From: JADLGH01 sp964586675
Lineage (GTDB): Bacteria; Desulfobacterota_D; UBA1144; Nemesobacterales; UBA2774
Direction: 5' to 3'
DNA: 64,000 bases
Assembly (NCBI GenBank): GCA_964586675.1
Contig: CAZPHQ010000005.1
Span: 46,506 to 110,505, forward strand
The translations under genes were made by a program, and so were the position numbers. The notes beneath the pieces were generated by a model. The model saw only the letters and a list, made by a program, of their open reading frames with translations, had not been told where the DNA came from and made no database searches. Position 1 is the stretch's first letter; each line of letters starts with the position of its first letter. Positions 51,814-60,243 of this stretch are shown here, piece after piece.

Positions 51814-52578
51814 ATGATCACGATCGCCCTCTACAGCATGAAAGGCGGCGTCGGCAAAACAGCCGCGGCGGTCAACCTGGCGCACCTCGCCTCGACGGAC
51901 GGCTTCCGCACGCTGATATGCGACCTCGACCCCCAGGGCGCAAGCTCCTGGTACTTCCGTATCAGGGCGGGCAAGAATTTCAACTCCAACAAATTCGTCA
52001 AGGGCGGCCGCGGCATCGACGAGAACATAAAAGGCACGGATTACCCGGACCTCGATCTCCTTCCCTCGAAACTCTCGTTCAGGAATCTCGACCTTGCCCT
52101 CGACGAGCTCAAACAATCGAAAACGAGGCTTAGGAAGATATTCTCCGAGGTATCGGACGAATACGACTACCTCTTCCTCGACTGCCCGCCGGGCATTTCG
52201 CTCGTCTCGGAGAACGTCCTCGACGCAGCACACATAGTCCTTGTCCCGCTGGTGCCGTCGCCGCTGTCCGTTCTCACATTTGAAAAGCTGGGAGCATTCC
52301 TCGAGAAAAATGAGCTCGACGCCGGGAAGGTCTATCCCTTTTTCTCGATGGCCGAGCCGCGGAAATCCCTTCACCGCGAGACTATGGAAAAACTCTCCTC
52401 CGAAAATGGGAACGTGCTCTCAAGCGTCATACTCTACCGCTCGGACGTCGAGAGGATGGGCGTATACCGTGAGCCGCTTACAGCCTACATGCCGGACTCG
52501 TTCTCGGCTAAGTCGTATGCCGCGTTATGGTCGGAAGTTAAGGAGCTCGCAGGGAGTATGAGGGAATCTTATGCATGA
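51814..52578 (+). CDS. ParA/MinD-family ATPase
   Basis: A 254-residue ATPase with the deviant Walker A motif KGGVGKTAAAVNLAH (Lys at about residues 10 and 15), Walker A' region CDLDPQGASSWYF, and DYLFLDCPPGISLVSENVL. This is a ParA-type positioning or partition ATPase, which works as an ATP-dependent dimer on DNA or membrane. No ParB or parS site is nearby. It is sandwiched between CYTH-CHAD and CYTH genes, overlapping the latter by 8 nt, so it probably acts with them. Confidence 0.93.
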   Translation: MITIALYSMKGGVGKTAAAVNLAHLASTDGFRTLICDLDPQGASSWYFRIRAGKNFNSNKFVKGGRGIDENIKGTDYPDLDLLPSKLSFRNLDLALDELKQSKTRLRKIFSEVSDEYDYLFLDCPPGISLVSENVLDAAHIVLVPLVPSPLSVLTFEKLGAFLEKNELDAGKVYPFFSMAEPRKSLHRETMEKLSSENGNVLSSVILYRSDVERMGVYREPLTAYMPDSFSAKSYAALWSEVKELAGSMRESYA

Positions 52579-53044
52579 CGAAATAGAGCTCAAGTTCCTC
52601 GTAAAGAAGATGCCCGAGGGGCTTCACAACTACGAAGTGCACGAGCTCAAGCAGGGCTACATTGCCCTCGGCGACGACGGCTCTGAAGTCAGGCTCAGGG
52701 AAAAAGACGGCAAATATTTTCTCACGGCCAAATCCGCCGGCACCGTTAAGCGGCGCGAGGCCGAGATACGCATCGATAAAAAGGACTTTTCCGTTCTCTG
52801 GCCGTTCACCGACGGCAAGCGCATCGAAAAGCTCCGCTACGACATCCCCTACGCCGGCCATATCATAGAGCTCGACGTCTATTCGGGGAAGCTCGAAGGT
52901 CTCGTCACAGCCGAGGTCGAATTCGAATCGGCCGAAGAGTGCGCCGCGTTCGTCCCGCCCCCATGGCTCGGAAAAGACATCACGAACGACAGGCGCTACA
53001 AGAACAAGAACCTCTCGCGGACCGGTATCCCCATCGAAATCTAG
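52571..53044 (+). CDS. Stand-alone CYTH domain protein
   Basis: A 157-residue triphosphate-tunnel protein. The ExExK motif is intact (HDEIELKFLV), as are downstream basic and acidic tunnel residues (EVRLREKDGKYFLTAKS, EIRIDKKDF, RIEKLRYDIPY, ELDVYSG). CYTH proteins act on inorganic triphosphate, thiamine triphosphate or ATP, or bind polyphosphate. It overlaps the ParA gene by 8 nt, so translation is coupled. It complements the degenerate CYTH half of the upstream CHAD protein. Confidence 0.93.
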   Translation: MHDEIELKFLVKKMPEGLHNYEVHELKQGYIALGDDGSEVRLREKDGKYFLTAKSAGTVKRREAEIRIDKKDFSVLWPFTDGKRIEKLRYDIPYAGHIIELDVYSGKLEGLVTAEVEFESAEECAAFVPPPWLGKDITNDRRYKNKNLSRTGIPIEI

Positions 53045-53138
53045 CGGTGGATTCCCGCCCCTTTTAAGACTATAATGTCATTAGACGGCTGTCTCGAAGG
53101 GGAAGATATGGGAATCTATGCAGTGGAGGATATCAAAT

Positions 53139-53546
53139 ATGCGCCGCAACATGTTCTATGCACTGGCGTTAGTATCCCTGGCGGCAGCGTTAACAGCCCA
53201 GCCTGAACCCTCCCGCGCCGAAGATTCGAGCCGCTTCGGAGCGATAGCGTTTTCCCTCTCTACGCGGATGTACGGATATGTTTACGACTACGCCGACAAG
53301 GAATCCGCCCGCAGCGGCGCTATAGAAGAATGCAAGGAAGAGACCGGCACTAACGACTGCAAGGCTGTCGTGCAGTTCGAAAACGGATGCGGCGCGCTGG
53401 CCGTGGGCGACATAGGCTACGGCACGGGCTGGGGCGACGCCCTCGGGACTGCGCAGCGCCACGCGCTCGATTCCTGCAGCTCTTGGACGGGCGGCTGTCA
53501 CATCGTGAGATGGGTCTGCACGACGAACACCACCCCGAACAACTGA
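53139..53546 (+). CDS. DUF4189 secreted protein
   Basis: A 135-residue protein. A signal peptide (MRRNMFYALALVSLAAALTA) is followed by a DUF4189 domain with the six-Cys pattern seen as IEECKEETGTNDCKAVVQF, NGCGALAVGD, DSCSSWTGGCHIVRWVC. Family members are small exported proteins of unknown function, perhaps enzyme inhibitors or envelope proteins. ATG 53139 is preferred (GGAGG at about 53122-53127); ATG 53118 would add seven residues. A short enzyme-like gene follows after 6 nt. Confidence 0.82.
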   Translation: MRRNMFYALALVSLAAALTAQPEPSRAEDSSRFGAIAFSLSTRMYGYVYDYADKESARSGAIEECKEETGTNDCKAVVQFENGCGALAVGDIGYGTGWGDALGTAQRHALDSCSSWTGGCHIVRWVCTTNTTPNN

Positions 53547-53552
53547 GAAACC

Positions 53553-53918
53553 ATGACTGACAACATATCGACACTCCTGCTTCGAAATCTCAGTGACGTA
53601 TTCGGGGAAAACGATCCTGTGCGCCGCCGCGCCGCCATCAATGAAATCTTCGACGAAGACGCTGTATTTTACGATCCTAAAGGCGGAGTATTTCGCGGTC
53701 GCGATGAAATAGATCGCATTGCCGGTGTAATCAAGTCGACGCATCCGGATTACCAATATCAGCCCATCGCTCCGCCGGAAGTGTTGGGCGACGGCGGGCG
53801 GGTTCGCTGGGTATCGGGCATTCCCGGCAACCCCCCGGAATATGCAGGAACCGACTTTATCCTCGCGCGTAATGGCCGCATCGCCGCGGTCTATCTCTTT
53901 TTCGACAATCTTCCCTAG
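53553..53918 (+). CDS. NTF2/SnoaL-like protein
   Basis: A 121-residue protein of the cone-shaped NTF2-like superfamily (ISTLLLRNLSDVFGENDPVRRRAAIN, FYDPKGGVFRGRDEIDRI, TDFILARNGRIAAVYLFFDNLP). Such proteins are hydrolases, isomerases or ligand carriers; no specific role can be assigned. It follows the DUF4189 gene by 6 nt and ends 91 nt before the convergent nitroreductase-like gene. Codon use is like its neighbours. Confidence 0.85.
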   Translation: MTDNISTLLLRNLSDVFGENDPVRRRAAINEIFDEDAVFYDPKGGVFRGRDEIDRIAGVIKSTHPDYQYQPIAPPEVLGDGGRVRWVSGIPGNPPEYAGTDFILARNGRIAAVYLFFDNLP

Positions 53919-54009
53919 CATCAGCGTGGTAATCGAGAAAGGAGACGCCAATACTTCCCGCTCGGCGCGCCTGAACGCGACTAACTTTGCAAGTAGTTCG
54001 TCAAACTTT

Positions 54010-55320
54010 TTACTTACCCTCGAACGGGTCCTTCATCTCCGGGTGCCAGAGCTTGAAGTGATTCTTGTGCATCTCGGTATATGCGCCCTCGGCGTAGTAC
54101 TTATCGTAGAATTCGAGGTCGAGGTGGTGCGCCTGGAAGACAAGCCTCGTAAACATCGGGTCGAGGAAGGCGGGGAACCTGCCGTAGTTTTCGTAAACGT
54201 ACTGGCAGAAATCCTTCACGATCTCGATTCTTACTTCGCTCGGATGATACTCGTCGGCCAGGATGCCGCCCGGGTTCAGGTAAGGGTAGGGGTTCTCCTC
54301 TTCCCAGAACCGCCCCCTCATCGCGAGGAACCTGTCCACCGCCTCTCGCATGTCTTTAACGTAGGGCGGGCAGAGCGCCTCGAAAACGCCGTCCCTCCCC
54401 ACGGGCACGGGCGGCTTCACGCTCCGGACAGTCTTCTCGGGCCGGGTAAACCTGAACCCGAGCCCCTTGAAATCCGGGTGCACGCCGAGTGCATAATGCG
54501 GGAGCAGCCCTGTAAATGCCCAGCCTCCTAACCCGAGCGTCTGGAGCGCGAGGTTCATGTTCTGGCATATGAACGCCTGCTCGACGTTAAGCGTAGTCAA
54601 AACCCTGAGCTCGAGGTCGAACAGCGACAGCTCCACGTCCTTCCGTATGTATCCCTTCTCTGTCCACTTGTCGAGCCCGCACGATCTCCCGCCGTTTAGC
54701 TCGTCGATAATGTTAAATCCGTACTTCGCGCCGAAGTAGATGAAGAGGAGCACCATGTACTCGACAGTCGTATTCGTCACAGGCACGAAGAACGTCGTCC
54801 CCGGCTTGTTACAGTTCCAGGCGTTGAAGTCGAAGAGCCCCGGCTCGCCCTTCGGCAGCTCGGCGCGCCCGTCCTCAAGCTTGAGCAAATTCTTCCTGAA
54901 TAGCTCGACGACCTTTTCCAATTTTTCTTCCTCGGACTTTCCGTGGAATATGGAAGTCTCCCCCGGCCCGGGCATGGCGTCGTGGAGCTTCACCATATAC
55001 ACGCCGCTGTCATTCGTGTAGAAGAGCTCCGTCGAATGTGAGTTGCAGGAGCACGGCCAGCTCCGCCCTGTCCATTGAAACAGCCACGAGATTCCCGTCC
55101 GAGGGAGGTCGCCCAGGGAAAGGCCCGTCATACCCGTCCCGGCCCATATGAGGAACGCCTCTTCGAGCTCGGTGAGCGGCACCGGCTCGTGGCGCGACTT
55201 GTGGGCGAGAGTGCCTTCGTTTATCTCCATACCGAGGCCGAACCGCCTCGACCGCCTCGTGAATATGGCGTCCATGAATCCGAAATTAAGCGCCTTTTCG
55301 AGTCCCTCTGGAATAGACAT
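54010..55320 (-). CDS. Nitroreductase-like protein, family not recognised
   Basis: A 436-residue cytosolic protein. Parts resemble the nitroreductase/SagB-type flavin fold: an early basic TRRSRRFGLGM, PVPLTELEEAFLIWAGTG and the typical helix LTTLNVEQAFICQNMNLALQTLGLGG (key part VEQAFICQNMNLALQTLGLG). The remainder has aromatic-rich segments and several Cys (WPCSCNSHS, WNCNKPG). The C-terminus is rich in Phe, Tyr and His. It is far longer than ordinary nitroreductases. The nearest functional idea is an FMN-dependent oxidoreductase, as in the Acg-type dormancy proteins; this is weak. Confidence 0.55.
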   Translation of the reverse strand: MSIPEGLEKALNFGFMDAIFTRRSRRFGLGMEINEGTLAHKSRHEPVPLTELEEAFLIWAGTGMTGLSLGDLPRTGISWLFQWTGRSWPCSCNSHSTELFYTNDSGVYMVKLHDAMPGPGETSIFHGKSEEEKLEKVVELFRKNLLKLEDGRAELPKGEPGLFDFNAWNCNKPGTTFFVPVTNTTVEYMVLLFIYFGAKYGFNIIDELNGGRSCGLDKWTEKGYIRKDVELSLFDLELRVLTTLNVEQAFICQNMNLALQTLGLGGWAFTGLLPHYALGVHPDFKGLGFRFTRPEKTVRSVKPPVPVGRDGVFEALCPPYVKDMREAVDRFLAMRGRFWEEENPYPYLNPGGILADEYHPSEVRIEIVKDFCQYVYENYGRFPAFLDPMFTRLVFQAHHLDLEFYDKYYAEGAYTEMHKNHFKLWHPEMKDPFEGK

Positions 55321-55494
55321 GCGAACCTCCGGAATTCGGTTTTAATATAGATTTACACGATTGAGGAGTATTTTGAAATCCCGGGGACGGCGTTTACCGG
55401 GGCGCCGGCGAGGATGGATCATGGGAAAGCCGGTCATGGAATAAAAAAGGGAAGCCGAAGCTCCCCCATTCAATATTTATGTTCTATGCATTCC

Positions 55495-56379
55495 TCAGGC
55501 CGCAAGCCTTCTTTTCCTGTAGGTCAGTATCCCCGCTATGCCTATTAATGCGGCCATTATCATGAGCCCCCATTCCGACATCGTCGGTATCGGCTTCGGG
55601 CCGGGCAGCTCGCATCTCCCCTTCCAGGCGAGCCCGTCGATTACTGCACTAACGCCATTGGAGCCAACCAGGGTGGTTGCTCCCGTGGTTACATCGACGG
55701 TGTACAACTGTGCCGTGTTTCCGTTGTTCAAATATAGAACCTGATTGCACTCATCGTATTCCAATCCGAGTTCGTTAGTAGCGGAAAGGCCGGTAGGGCC
55801 TACAAGCGTTACAGTACCGTCCGTCACGGAGACAGTATAAAGCGAGCTGAAGTCGTCTACGGCGTACAATATGCCATTCGTGTCGTCGTAGGCCATTCCC
55901 GCTCCCCGTATGCCTGTCCCCGTGCCGATTGTCTGTACCGAGCCGTCCGGAAACTGCGCCATTAGAATGTTCAAATTATTTATATCGATCGAATACAGGA
56001 TATTCGCCGTTTCGTCCGCCCCCAGTGCCCACCAGTTAGACGAACCGTTTTGGTCGCTGATAACGTTTATACTGCCGTTCGGCGAGATGGAGACTACGGA
56101 AAGGTTACTACATTGTTCGTCGTCGCACACGTCTGAGCCGAAAAGAATATTTCCCAGGTAAGCCAGGCCGACGATACTTGACTCGCGATTGGTATTCACG
56201 ATGGGAGTTGCCTGACCGGTGGATTCGTTTATGCGGTACAGCACTCCGGGCGTGCTGCTCGAAAGTCCTATCAGCCCGTCGGGAAATACCTGAGCTTTTG
56301 CAGAACCAGCGGCGAGGAAAATGGCTAATATTATGGCAAGGTTAATTGTGAGAAAAAAACGCGCCACAAGGTTTTTCAT
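55495..56379 (-). CDS. IPTL-CTERM sorted beta-propeller-like protein
   Basis: A 294-residue secreted protein. A signal peptide (about 1-30) is followed by repeated beta-strand units that look like a propeller (e.g. GNILFGSDVCDD, NGILYAVDDFSSLYTV, QVLYLNNGNTAQLYTVDVTTG) and a C-terminal sorting tail IPTMSEWGLMIMAALIGIAG ending in Arg-rich TYRKRRLAA. Tails of this type (IPTL/IPTM-SEWG plus a hydrophobic segment plus basic tail) are handled by exosortase-like systems. No exosortase gene is in the window. Confidence 0.88.
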   Translation of the reverse strand: MKNLVARFFLTINLAIILAIFLAAGSAKAQVFPDGLIGLSSSTPGVLYRINESTGQATPIVNTNRESSIVGLAYLGNILFGSDVCDDEQCSNLSVVSISPNGSINVISDQNGSSNWWALGADETANILYSIDINNLNILMAQFPDGSVQTIGTGTGIRGAGMAYDDTNGILYAVDDFSSLYTVSVTDGTVTLVGPTGLSATNELGLEYDECNQVLYLNNGNTAQLYTVDVTTGATTLVGSNGVSAVIDGLAWKGRCELPGPKPIPTMSEWGLMIMAALIGIAGILTYRKRRLAA

Positions 56380-56599
56380 CTTGTCCTCCCTGGATGCAAT
56401 TGCAACATTTTTATATTATTACAAAAATTTTATAAGCGCAAGCCCTTTTGAATTTGCAAATAATTCAATACAGGTAGCTACAATATCCGGACGCTGCTAA
56501 AGCCCGGAATGTAAGATAATATTGCGAATGTAAGTTAATCGGGAATCCTGCTCAATCGGCCGGTACTGTACAGGCAGGGAAGGGGCGAACGGGGCGCGT

Positions 56600-56827
56600 A
56601 TGAAACCTTACAAAAATCTCGCAGGCAACTCGGGCGTCGCGGCATACGAAATCGGAGAGGATTATGTAAAGATAAAGTTCCGGGACGGCGTCGTCTATCT
56701 TTACAGTTACAACCGCCCTGGCAGAGACAACGTCGAGCGGATGAAAGAGCTCGCTGAAGAGGGCAGGGGCCTCAGCACTTTCATAAGCAGGTATGTGAGG
56801 GACGACTACGCTGTGAAGCTGGAATAG
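56600..56827 (+). CDS. Small KTSC-like protein
   Basis: A 75-residue protein resembling the KTSC-domain/small uncharacterised family (NLAGNSGVAAYEIGEDYVKIKF, VYLYSYNRPG, GRGLSTFISRYVRDDYAVKL). Family members are cytosolic and of unknown function. A GC-rich hairpin follows its stop (56866-56891). It marks the left side of the AT-rich restriction-modification cassette. Confidence 0.72.
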   Translation: MKPYKNLAGNSGVAAYEIGEDYVKIKFRDGVVYLYSYNRPGRDNVERMKELAEEGRGLSTFISRYVRDDYAVKLE

Positions 56828-56865
56828 AAAGTTTCAAATTATTCGAACGCGTATTTTTTACCGGA

Positions 56866-56891
56866 GGGCCGGATCGAATGCGTTCCGGCCC
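56866..56891 (+). terminator. Hairpin after the KTSC-like gene
   Basis: GGGCCGGA (56866-56873) pairs with TCCGGCCC (56884-56891) around a 10-nt loop. A weak T tail (GATTCTT) follows. Confidence 0.5.
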
Positions 56892-56938
56892 GATTCTTAA
56901 CAAGAATCTTGCAAAAAACACTGAAAAAATTCTATAAT
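56892..56938 (+). promoter_or_regulatory. Promoter and inverted repeat upstream of the R-M cassette
   Basis: A perfect 7-3-7 inverted repeat GATTCTTAACAAGAATC lies at 56892-56908. It abuts TTGCAA (56909-56914), with TATAAT at 56933-56938 (18-nt spacer). It looks like a regulated promoter for the three downstream genes. Confidence 0.55.
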
Positions 56939-57003
56939 AGATTAAAGTCAGGAATTTACAGCTACTTGAGTTGCTCATGATTTTTCTCTGGTAGGAATTT
57001 GAT

Positions 57004-57426
57004 ATGGATAATTTAACTCCAGCACAACGTAGTGAACGCATGGGTCGCGTGAAATCGAAGGACACAAAACCTGAAATGTGGGTTCGTCGATTAGTCCATG
57101 GCATGGGCTACCGTTATAGGTTACAAGTATCGGCTCTTCCTGGAAAACCAGACCTTGTATTTCCGAAATACAGGAAAGTGATCTTCGTTCATGGTTGCTT
57201 TTGGCACAGGCATCCAGATAGAAATTGCAAATTGGCTCGTCTACCTAAATCGGGGAAGGGGTTCTGGCTTAATAAACTGCAGTCTAATTATAACCGCGAT
57301 CTTGTTAAACAGCAGGAGTTGCGTAAACTGGGTTGGGGCATATTAGTAATATGGGAATGCGAACTAAGGAACCAGAAGCTTGTCGAATCTAAAATAGGAG
57401 CGTTTTTACAAAATGAGATCGATTGA
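57004..57426 (+). CDS. vsr: Very short patch repair endonuclease
   Basis: A 140-residue Vsr nuclease that nicks 5' of T:G mismatches formed by deamination of 5-methylcytosine. Visible are NLTPAQRSERMGRVKSKDTKPE, the catalytic Asp in KPDLVFPKYRK, and FVHGCFWHRHPDRNC near the zinc-binding His/Cys residues. Length is normal. It is AT-rich compared with the neighbours and overlaps the methylase gene by 14 nt, so the two are translationally coupled. Confidence 0.95.
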   Translation: MDNLTPAQRSERMGRVKSKDTKPEMWVRRLVHGMGYRYRLQVSALPGKPDLVFPKYRKVIFVHGCFWHRHPDRNCKLARLPKSGKGFWLNKLQSNYNRDLVKQQELRKLGWGILVIWECELRNQKLVESKIGAFLQNEID

Positions 57427-58576
57427 GCTATTTGCTGGAGCAGGCGGCTTGGGGATAGGGCTTCATAAAGCGGGATTCCATCCGCTGAAAGTTGTAGAAT
57501 TGGATAAATATTGTTGTGATACAATACGGGAAAATAAGAGAAGACGAGTTGCCTGTGTGAGTTCTTGGCCTTTGCTAGAAGGTGATGTCAGGTCACTAAA
57601 TTTCAAATCCTTTGAAGGAAAAGTTGATCTCGTTTCGGGTGGACCCCCTTGTCAACCCTTTTCGCTTGGTGGAAAACACCGGGCATATGATGACACACGA
57701 GATATGTTTCCAGAGGCAATTCGTGTTGTCAGACAGGTTCAACCAAAGGCTTTTATATTTGAGAATGTTAAGGGCCTCACAAGGTTAGCATTCCAGAATT
57801 ATCTCGAATATATCCGCCTACAGTTAGAGCATCCAAATTTAATTCCGAAACATAATCAGACTTGGATCGAACATCTTGCTAGCCTTGAACGTCATCACAC
57901 AAGCGGCACAAGATCCGATTTGCATTATCAAGTTATTGTAAGAGTTTTGAATGCCGCGAATTATGGAATTCCACAGAAGCGTGAACGTGTCTTTTTCGTC
58001 GGATTCCGCGATGACCTTGGTATCAAATGGAATTTCCCTGAAGAAACTCATTCTATCGATGCATTAGTGTGGTCTCAGGTTATAGACAAATCCTATTGGG
58101 ATGAACACAGGGTTTCAAATAGAAAAAGGCTGATAAATCTGCGTTTTAAGCAACGTGCAATGGTGCTAAGTGAGAAGCCGAAAAAGTTGCGTTGGTTAAC
58201 TGTCCGAGATGCAATAAAGGACCTTCCCGACCCAATCAGTGACCCAGAATTGGCAGAGATGTTTCTTAACCATAAGTTCCAACCGGGGGCTCGCTCATAT
58301 AAGGGACATACAGGAAGTCCTTTGGATGAACCCGCCAAGACATTAAAAGCGGGTGTTCATGGTGTCCCTGGAGGAGAAAACATGCTCACATGTCCTGATG
58401 GGAATGTCCGCTATTTCACTGTGCGCGAGAGCGCAAGACTTCAGACATTTTCTGATAATTATTTATTTCACGGATCATGGACAGAAACCATGCGGCAACT
58501 TGGCAATGCAGTTCCTACTCGTCTTGCTGAGATTCTTGGTGAGGATATTTACCGACATATAAAGGAAGTCTCATGA
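57413..58576 (+). CDS. DNA (cytosine-5)-methyltransferase
   Basis: A 387-residue C5 methylase. Motif I SIELFAGAGGLGIGL (about residues 3-17), motif IV PPCQPFSLGGKH (about 80-91), motif VI ENVKGL, motif VIII region PQKRERVFFVGF and the C-terminal LGNAVPTRLA motif X are all present. The target-recognition part lies about 220-310. It is encoded with a Vsr and a restriction enzyme, so it protects host DNA from that nuclease. The start ATG at 57413 overlaps vsr; the stop overlaps the nuclease start. Confidence 0.96.
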   Translation: MRSIELFAGAGGLGIGLHKAGFHPLKVVELDKYCCDTIRENKRRRVACVSSWPLLEGDVRSLNFKSFEGKVDLVSGGPPCQPFSLGGKHRAYDDTRDMFPEAIRVVRQVQPKAFIFENVKGLTRLAFQNYLEYIRLQLEHPNLIPKHNQTWIEHLASLERHHTSGTRSDLHYQVIVRVLNAANYGIPQKRERVFFVGFRDDLGIKWNFPEETHSIDALVWSQVIDKSYWDEHRVSNRKRLINLRFKQRAMVLSEKPKKLRWLTVRDAIKDLPDPISDPELAEMFLNHKFQPGARSYKGHTGSPLDEPAKTLKAGVHGVPGGENMLTCPDGNVRYFTVRESARLQTFSDNYLFHGSWTETMRQLGNAVPTRLAEILGEDIYRHIKEVS

Positions 58577-59409
58577 CCAAGAAAATAAATAATTTTGTGC
58601 CGGAGATTTCTGAATTACAAGATATATTAGATCGATTATTCGATAAAACTAAGGACGATGAAATCGAACCAAAATCGCGCAAGGCCGTTAGCCGTGATGT
58701 GCGAGGTGCAGTAATTAGATTAGAACAGTTGTTACACGAACTTGATCCTATTAGGCAACCTACTTCTGTCTTTGATCCTAGCAACCCCAAAATAGTCGGG
58801 CGCTTTGTCTCACTTGCTCTTGTTGCTCAACCACGACAACCACTCTCAAGTATCACTAGGTTTTATGGTTCTGGAGTTTATGCAATCTATTACAACGGTG
58901 AATTTGGATACTATTCGTCATTATCTAGATCCGAGACCCCTATCTACGTTGGTCAAGCTTCTCCCACAATTAGCAATGCCAAAACGCCTATGGAACAAGG
59001 TGAGAAGTTATCCAAACGACTTCAAGAGCATAAAAAAAATATACTTAGGGCTAATTCAACATTATCAATTGATGATTTTGAATTCCGTACATTAGTAGTT
59101 CAAAGTGGATGGGAAACTGCTGCAGAGGATTACTTGATTCATCTCTTTCATCCCATCTGGAATAACCAGACAGGCTTAGTTTATGGCTTGGGTAAGCACG
59201 GCGATGATGCTAAAACACGAGCGAACAAAAGATCACCTTGGGATATTATTCACCCTGGACGTGAATGGGCTGCCACTAATATACTTCAGGACGCGAAAAG
59301 TTCGGACCGCATCGCTGAAGAATTAAAAGACCATTTTGAAAAGTATCCAGTTTTCACGAATTTAAATGATTTGTTGAGAAATTTTGTTGAAGAATTGAAG
59401 CAGATATAA
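58573..59409 (+). CDS. Eco29kI-type GIY-YIG restriction endonuclease
   Basis: A 278-residue protein. The central region has the GIY-YIG-type motif as GSGVYAIYYNGEF ... PIYVGQA (about residues 97-126), with downstream Arg/His/Glu candidates (LSKRLQEHKKNI, Asn/Glu near ETAAEDYLIHLFHPIWN). This matches the Eco29kI family, whose founding enzyme cuts CCGCGG. Specificity here is not proven. It overlaps the methylase stop by 4 nt (ATGA) and completes a type II cassette. The ABC permease stop lies 6 nt beyond, convergent. CCGCGG sites occur elsewhere in the window, e.g. near 3452 and 29071. Confidence 0.87.
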   Translation: MTKKINNFVPEISELQDILDRLFDKTKDDEIEPKSRKAVSRDVRGAVIRLEQLLHELDPIRQPTSVFDPSNPKIVGRFVSLALVAQPRQPLSSITRFYGSGVYAIYYNGEFGYYSSLSRSETPIYVGQASPTISNAKTPMEQGEKLSKRLQEHKKNILRANSTLSIDDFEFRTLVVQSGWETAAEDYLIHLFHPIWNNQTGLVYGLGKHGDDAKTRANKRSPWDIIHPGREWAATNILQDAKSSDRIAEELKDHFEKYPVFTNLNDLLRNFVEELKQI

Positions 59410-59415
59410 TTCCCC

Positions 59416-60243
59416 TCACGCCACCATCCTGCTGTACAGCCTGCTCGCCAGGAGTACGAGCGCTGCCATGATGACGAACAGTATCGCGAAGTCGTAGACC
59501 ATGCCGAACTGCGAATGCGCGCCGTTTATCATGAGCGCGCGGAGGGCGTCAACCTGATACGTAAGCGGGTTGAAAGTCGATACGGTCTTGAGCCAGTCCG
59601 GCATGAGCGCTATCGGGTATATCGCGTTACTCGCGAAGAACACCGGCATCGTTATAAGCTGCCCGATGCCCATGAACCTCTCCCTCGACTTCACGATGCA
59701 TGCGATCGCCAGCGAAAGCGTAGCGAAGAGCCCGCACCCGAGCCCTATGAGCGCCATGACTCCGAGCACGTTAATCGGAGAAAGATTCAGGTTGGCCCCC
59801 ATGAGCCCGGCGACGACGTACACCACGCCGCCCTGGAGCATCCCGCGAACGCTCGCCGCCATCGCTTTTCCAATGACTATAGCCGTCCTCGGCGCGGGGC
59901 TGACAAGCATCCTGTGTAGTATGCCGAGGTCTCTGTCCCATATGGCCGATATGCCGAAGAATATGGCCACGAACAAAACGCTCTGCGCGAGTATACCGGC
60001 CGAAAGGTAATCTAGGTACGTCATCCCGGCCGGCGCGAGCCCGCTCACCCTCAGCATCACCATTCCGAAAAGGAGCAGCCACAAAAGCGGCTGCACCGCC
60101 CTCGTGAAAAGCTCGACAGGGTCGTGCCTGACCTTCTGAAGCTCGGCGCACAAAACCCCGTACACCTGCATCACATAATCCGAGACGGCCCTCGTCAGCC
60201 TAGCTGCGGGATGCGATAGACCTGCGGTTACGACGTACTTCAC
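59416..60243 (-). CDS. ABC-2 type permease (DrrB-like)
   Basis: A 275-residue inner-membrane permease with six hydrophobic segments and the ABC-2 motif (FGISAIWDRDLGILHRMLVSPAPRTAIVIGKAMA). It resembles the daunorubicin/oleandomycin exporter permeases (DrrB). The N-terminal segment VVTAGLSHPAARLTRAVSD is cytosolic. Its start overlaps the ATPase gene by 44 nt. Export of a drug, lipid or polysaccharide cannot be told apart. Confidence 0.9.
   Translation of the reverse strand: MKYVVTAGLSHPAARLTRAVSDYVMQVYGVLCAELQKVRHDPVELFTRAVQPLLWLLLFGMVMLRVSGLAPAGMTYLDYLSAGILAQSVLFVAIFFGISAIWDRDLGILHRMLVSPAPRTAIVIGKAMAASVRGMLQGGVVYVVAGLMGANLNLSPINVLGVMALIGLGCGLFATLSLAIACIVKSRERFMGIGQLITMPVFFASNAIYPIALMPDWLKTVSTFNPLTYQVDALRALMINGAHSQFGMVYDFAILFVIMAALVLLASRLYSRMVA

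Noticed and set aside
51814..52578. Chromosome partition locus (parABS)
   Set aside because: No parB gene and no parS-like palindrome nearby; neighbours are CYTH/CHAD genes, so a granule role was preferred.
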